From the NCBI GenBank assembly GCA_019348335.1, contig JAHWJR010000149.1:1-5086 (forward strand): a stretch of 5,086 nucleotides of DNA. The letters run 5' to 3'. Shown in pieces: positions 5,006 to 5,086 of this stretch. Each line of letters opens with the position of its first letter. Within the stretch, counting starts at the first letter, position 1. Below the pieces are notes generated by a model. That model saw nothing but the letters and a program-made list of their open reading frames with translations, did no database searches and was not told the DNA's origin. This stretch comes from Actinomycetota bacterium (GTDB lineage: Bacteria; Actinomycetota; Acidimicrobiia; Acidimicrobiales; CADCSY01). The position numbers and the translations under genes are program-made.

Positions 5006-5028
5006 GGGCCCGGCGTCGTGCCGGGTCC
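5006..5028 (+). repeat. 9-bp G/C hairpin near the right edge
   Basis: GGGCCCGGC (5006-5014) pairs with GCCGGGTCC (5020-5028) around a GTCGT loop, with one G-U wobble if the plus strand is transcribed. The base composition here is extreme, so chance pairing is likely. No role is assigned. Confidence 0.2.
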
Positions 5029-5086
5029 GAGTGCGACCGACGGCTGCCCGCCGGCGCCGTGGTCGGCGTCGCAGCCGCCCGGCGTG

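Larger units (their letters stand above)
4909..5085 (-). other. Possible C-terminal fragment of an upstream gene
   Basis: One leftward frame is open from the window edge to a TAG at 4911-4909, giving 58 codons with about 90% G/C third positions. It would end 46 bases before the kinase start, as in a co-directional gene. The residues are Gly/Pro/Ala-rich early and end AIPAIRTCWRQHR; I recognise no family. A rightward frame from ATG 4946 is also open to the edge with similar third-position bias, and the kinase frame is open too, so coding is unproven. Confidence 0.22.

Noticed and set aside
1..5086. CRISPR arrays, tRNA or rRNA genes
   Set aside because: No regularly spaced direct repeats, tRNA-like cloverleaf or rRNA conserved segments were seen in the window.

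Overview
The window is high-GC DNA with actinobacterial-style genes: GTG starts, G/C-ending codons and a secreted Ala-rich protein. An actinobacterium (Actinomycetota, perhaps Acidimicrobiia) is my inference from style; nothing here fixes the taxon.

Layout, left to right. Positions 1-292 hold no convincing gene. The first ~70 bases look like the end of an IS21-type insertion sequence: a ribosome-binding site at the very edge points to a leftward gene just outside the window. Bases 71-183 form a nested set of inverted repeats that could be a structured RNA. A leftward 109-residue gene (293-622) looks like a degenerate receiver domain. It is divergent, across only 43 bp, from a rightward NarL/LuxR-type response regulator (666-1364). 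A 232-bp gap (1365-1596) carries two perfect 7-2-7 palindromes, the geometry NarL-family regulators bind, ahead of a secreted coiled-coil protein (1597-2685) that ends in a strong rho-independent terminator (2708-2743). A DUF488 gene follows (2807-3370). Converging on it from the right is a multi-pass membrane histidine kinase of the NarL-partner class (3387-4862, leftward). Positions 4863-5086 hold the kinase ribosome-binding site, a few hairpins and possibly the tail of a further gene.

Proposed working: the kinase senses a signal in or at the membrane and phosphorylates the response regulator. The regulator binds the twin palindromes to control the secreted coiled-coil protein, and may control itself through a related, imperfect site over its own start. 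The pseudo-receiver protein could modulate the pair. The kinase-regulator pairing is inferred from family match and proximity, and the operator assignment from architecture. The coiled-coil protein is the most unusual item: two nearly equal helical arms joined by a Cys-bracketed turn, a proline hinge, and a short tail ending in Cys. I recognise no family for it.
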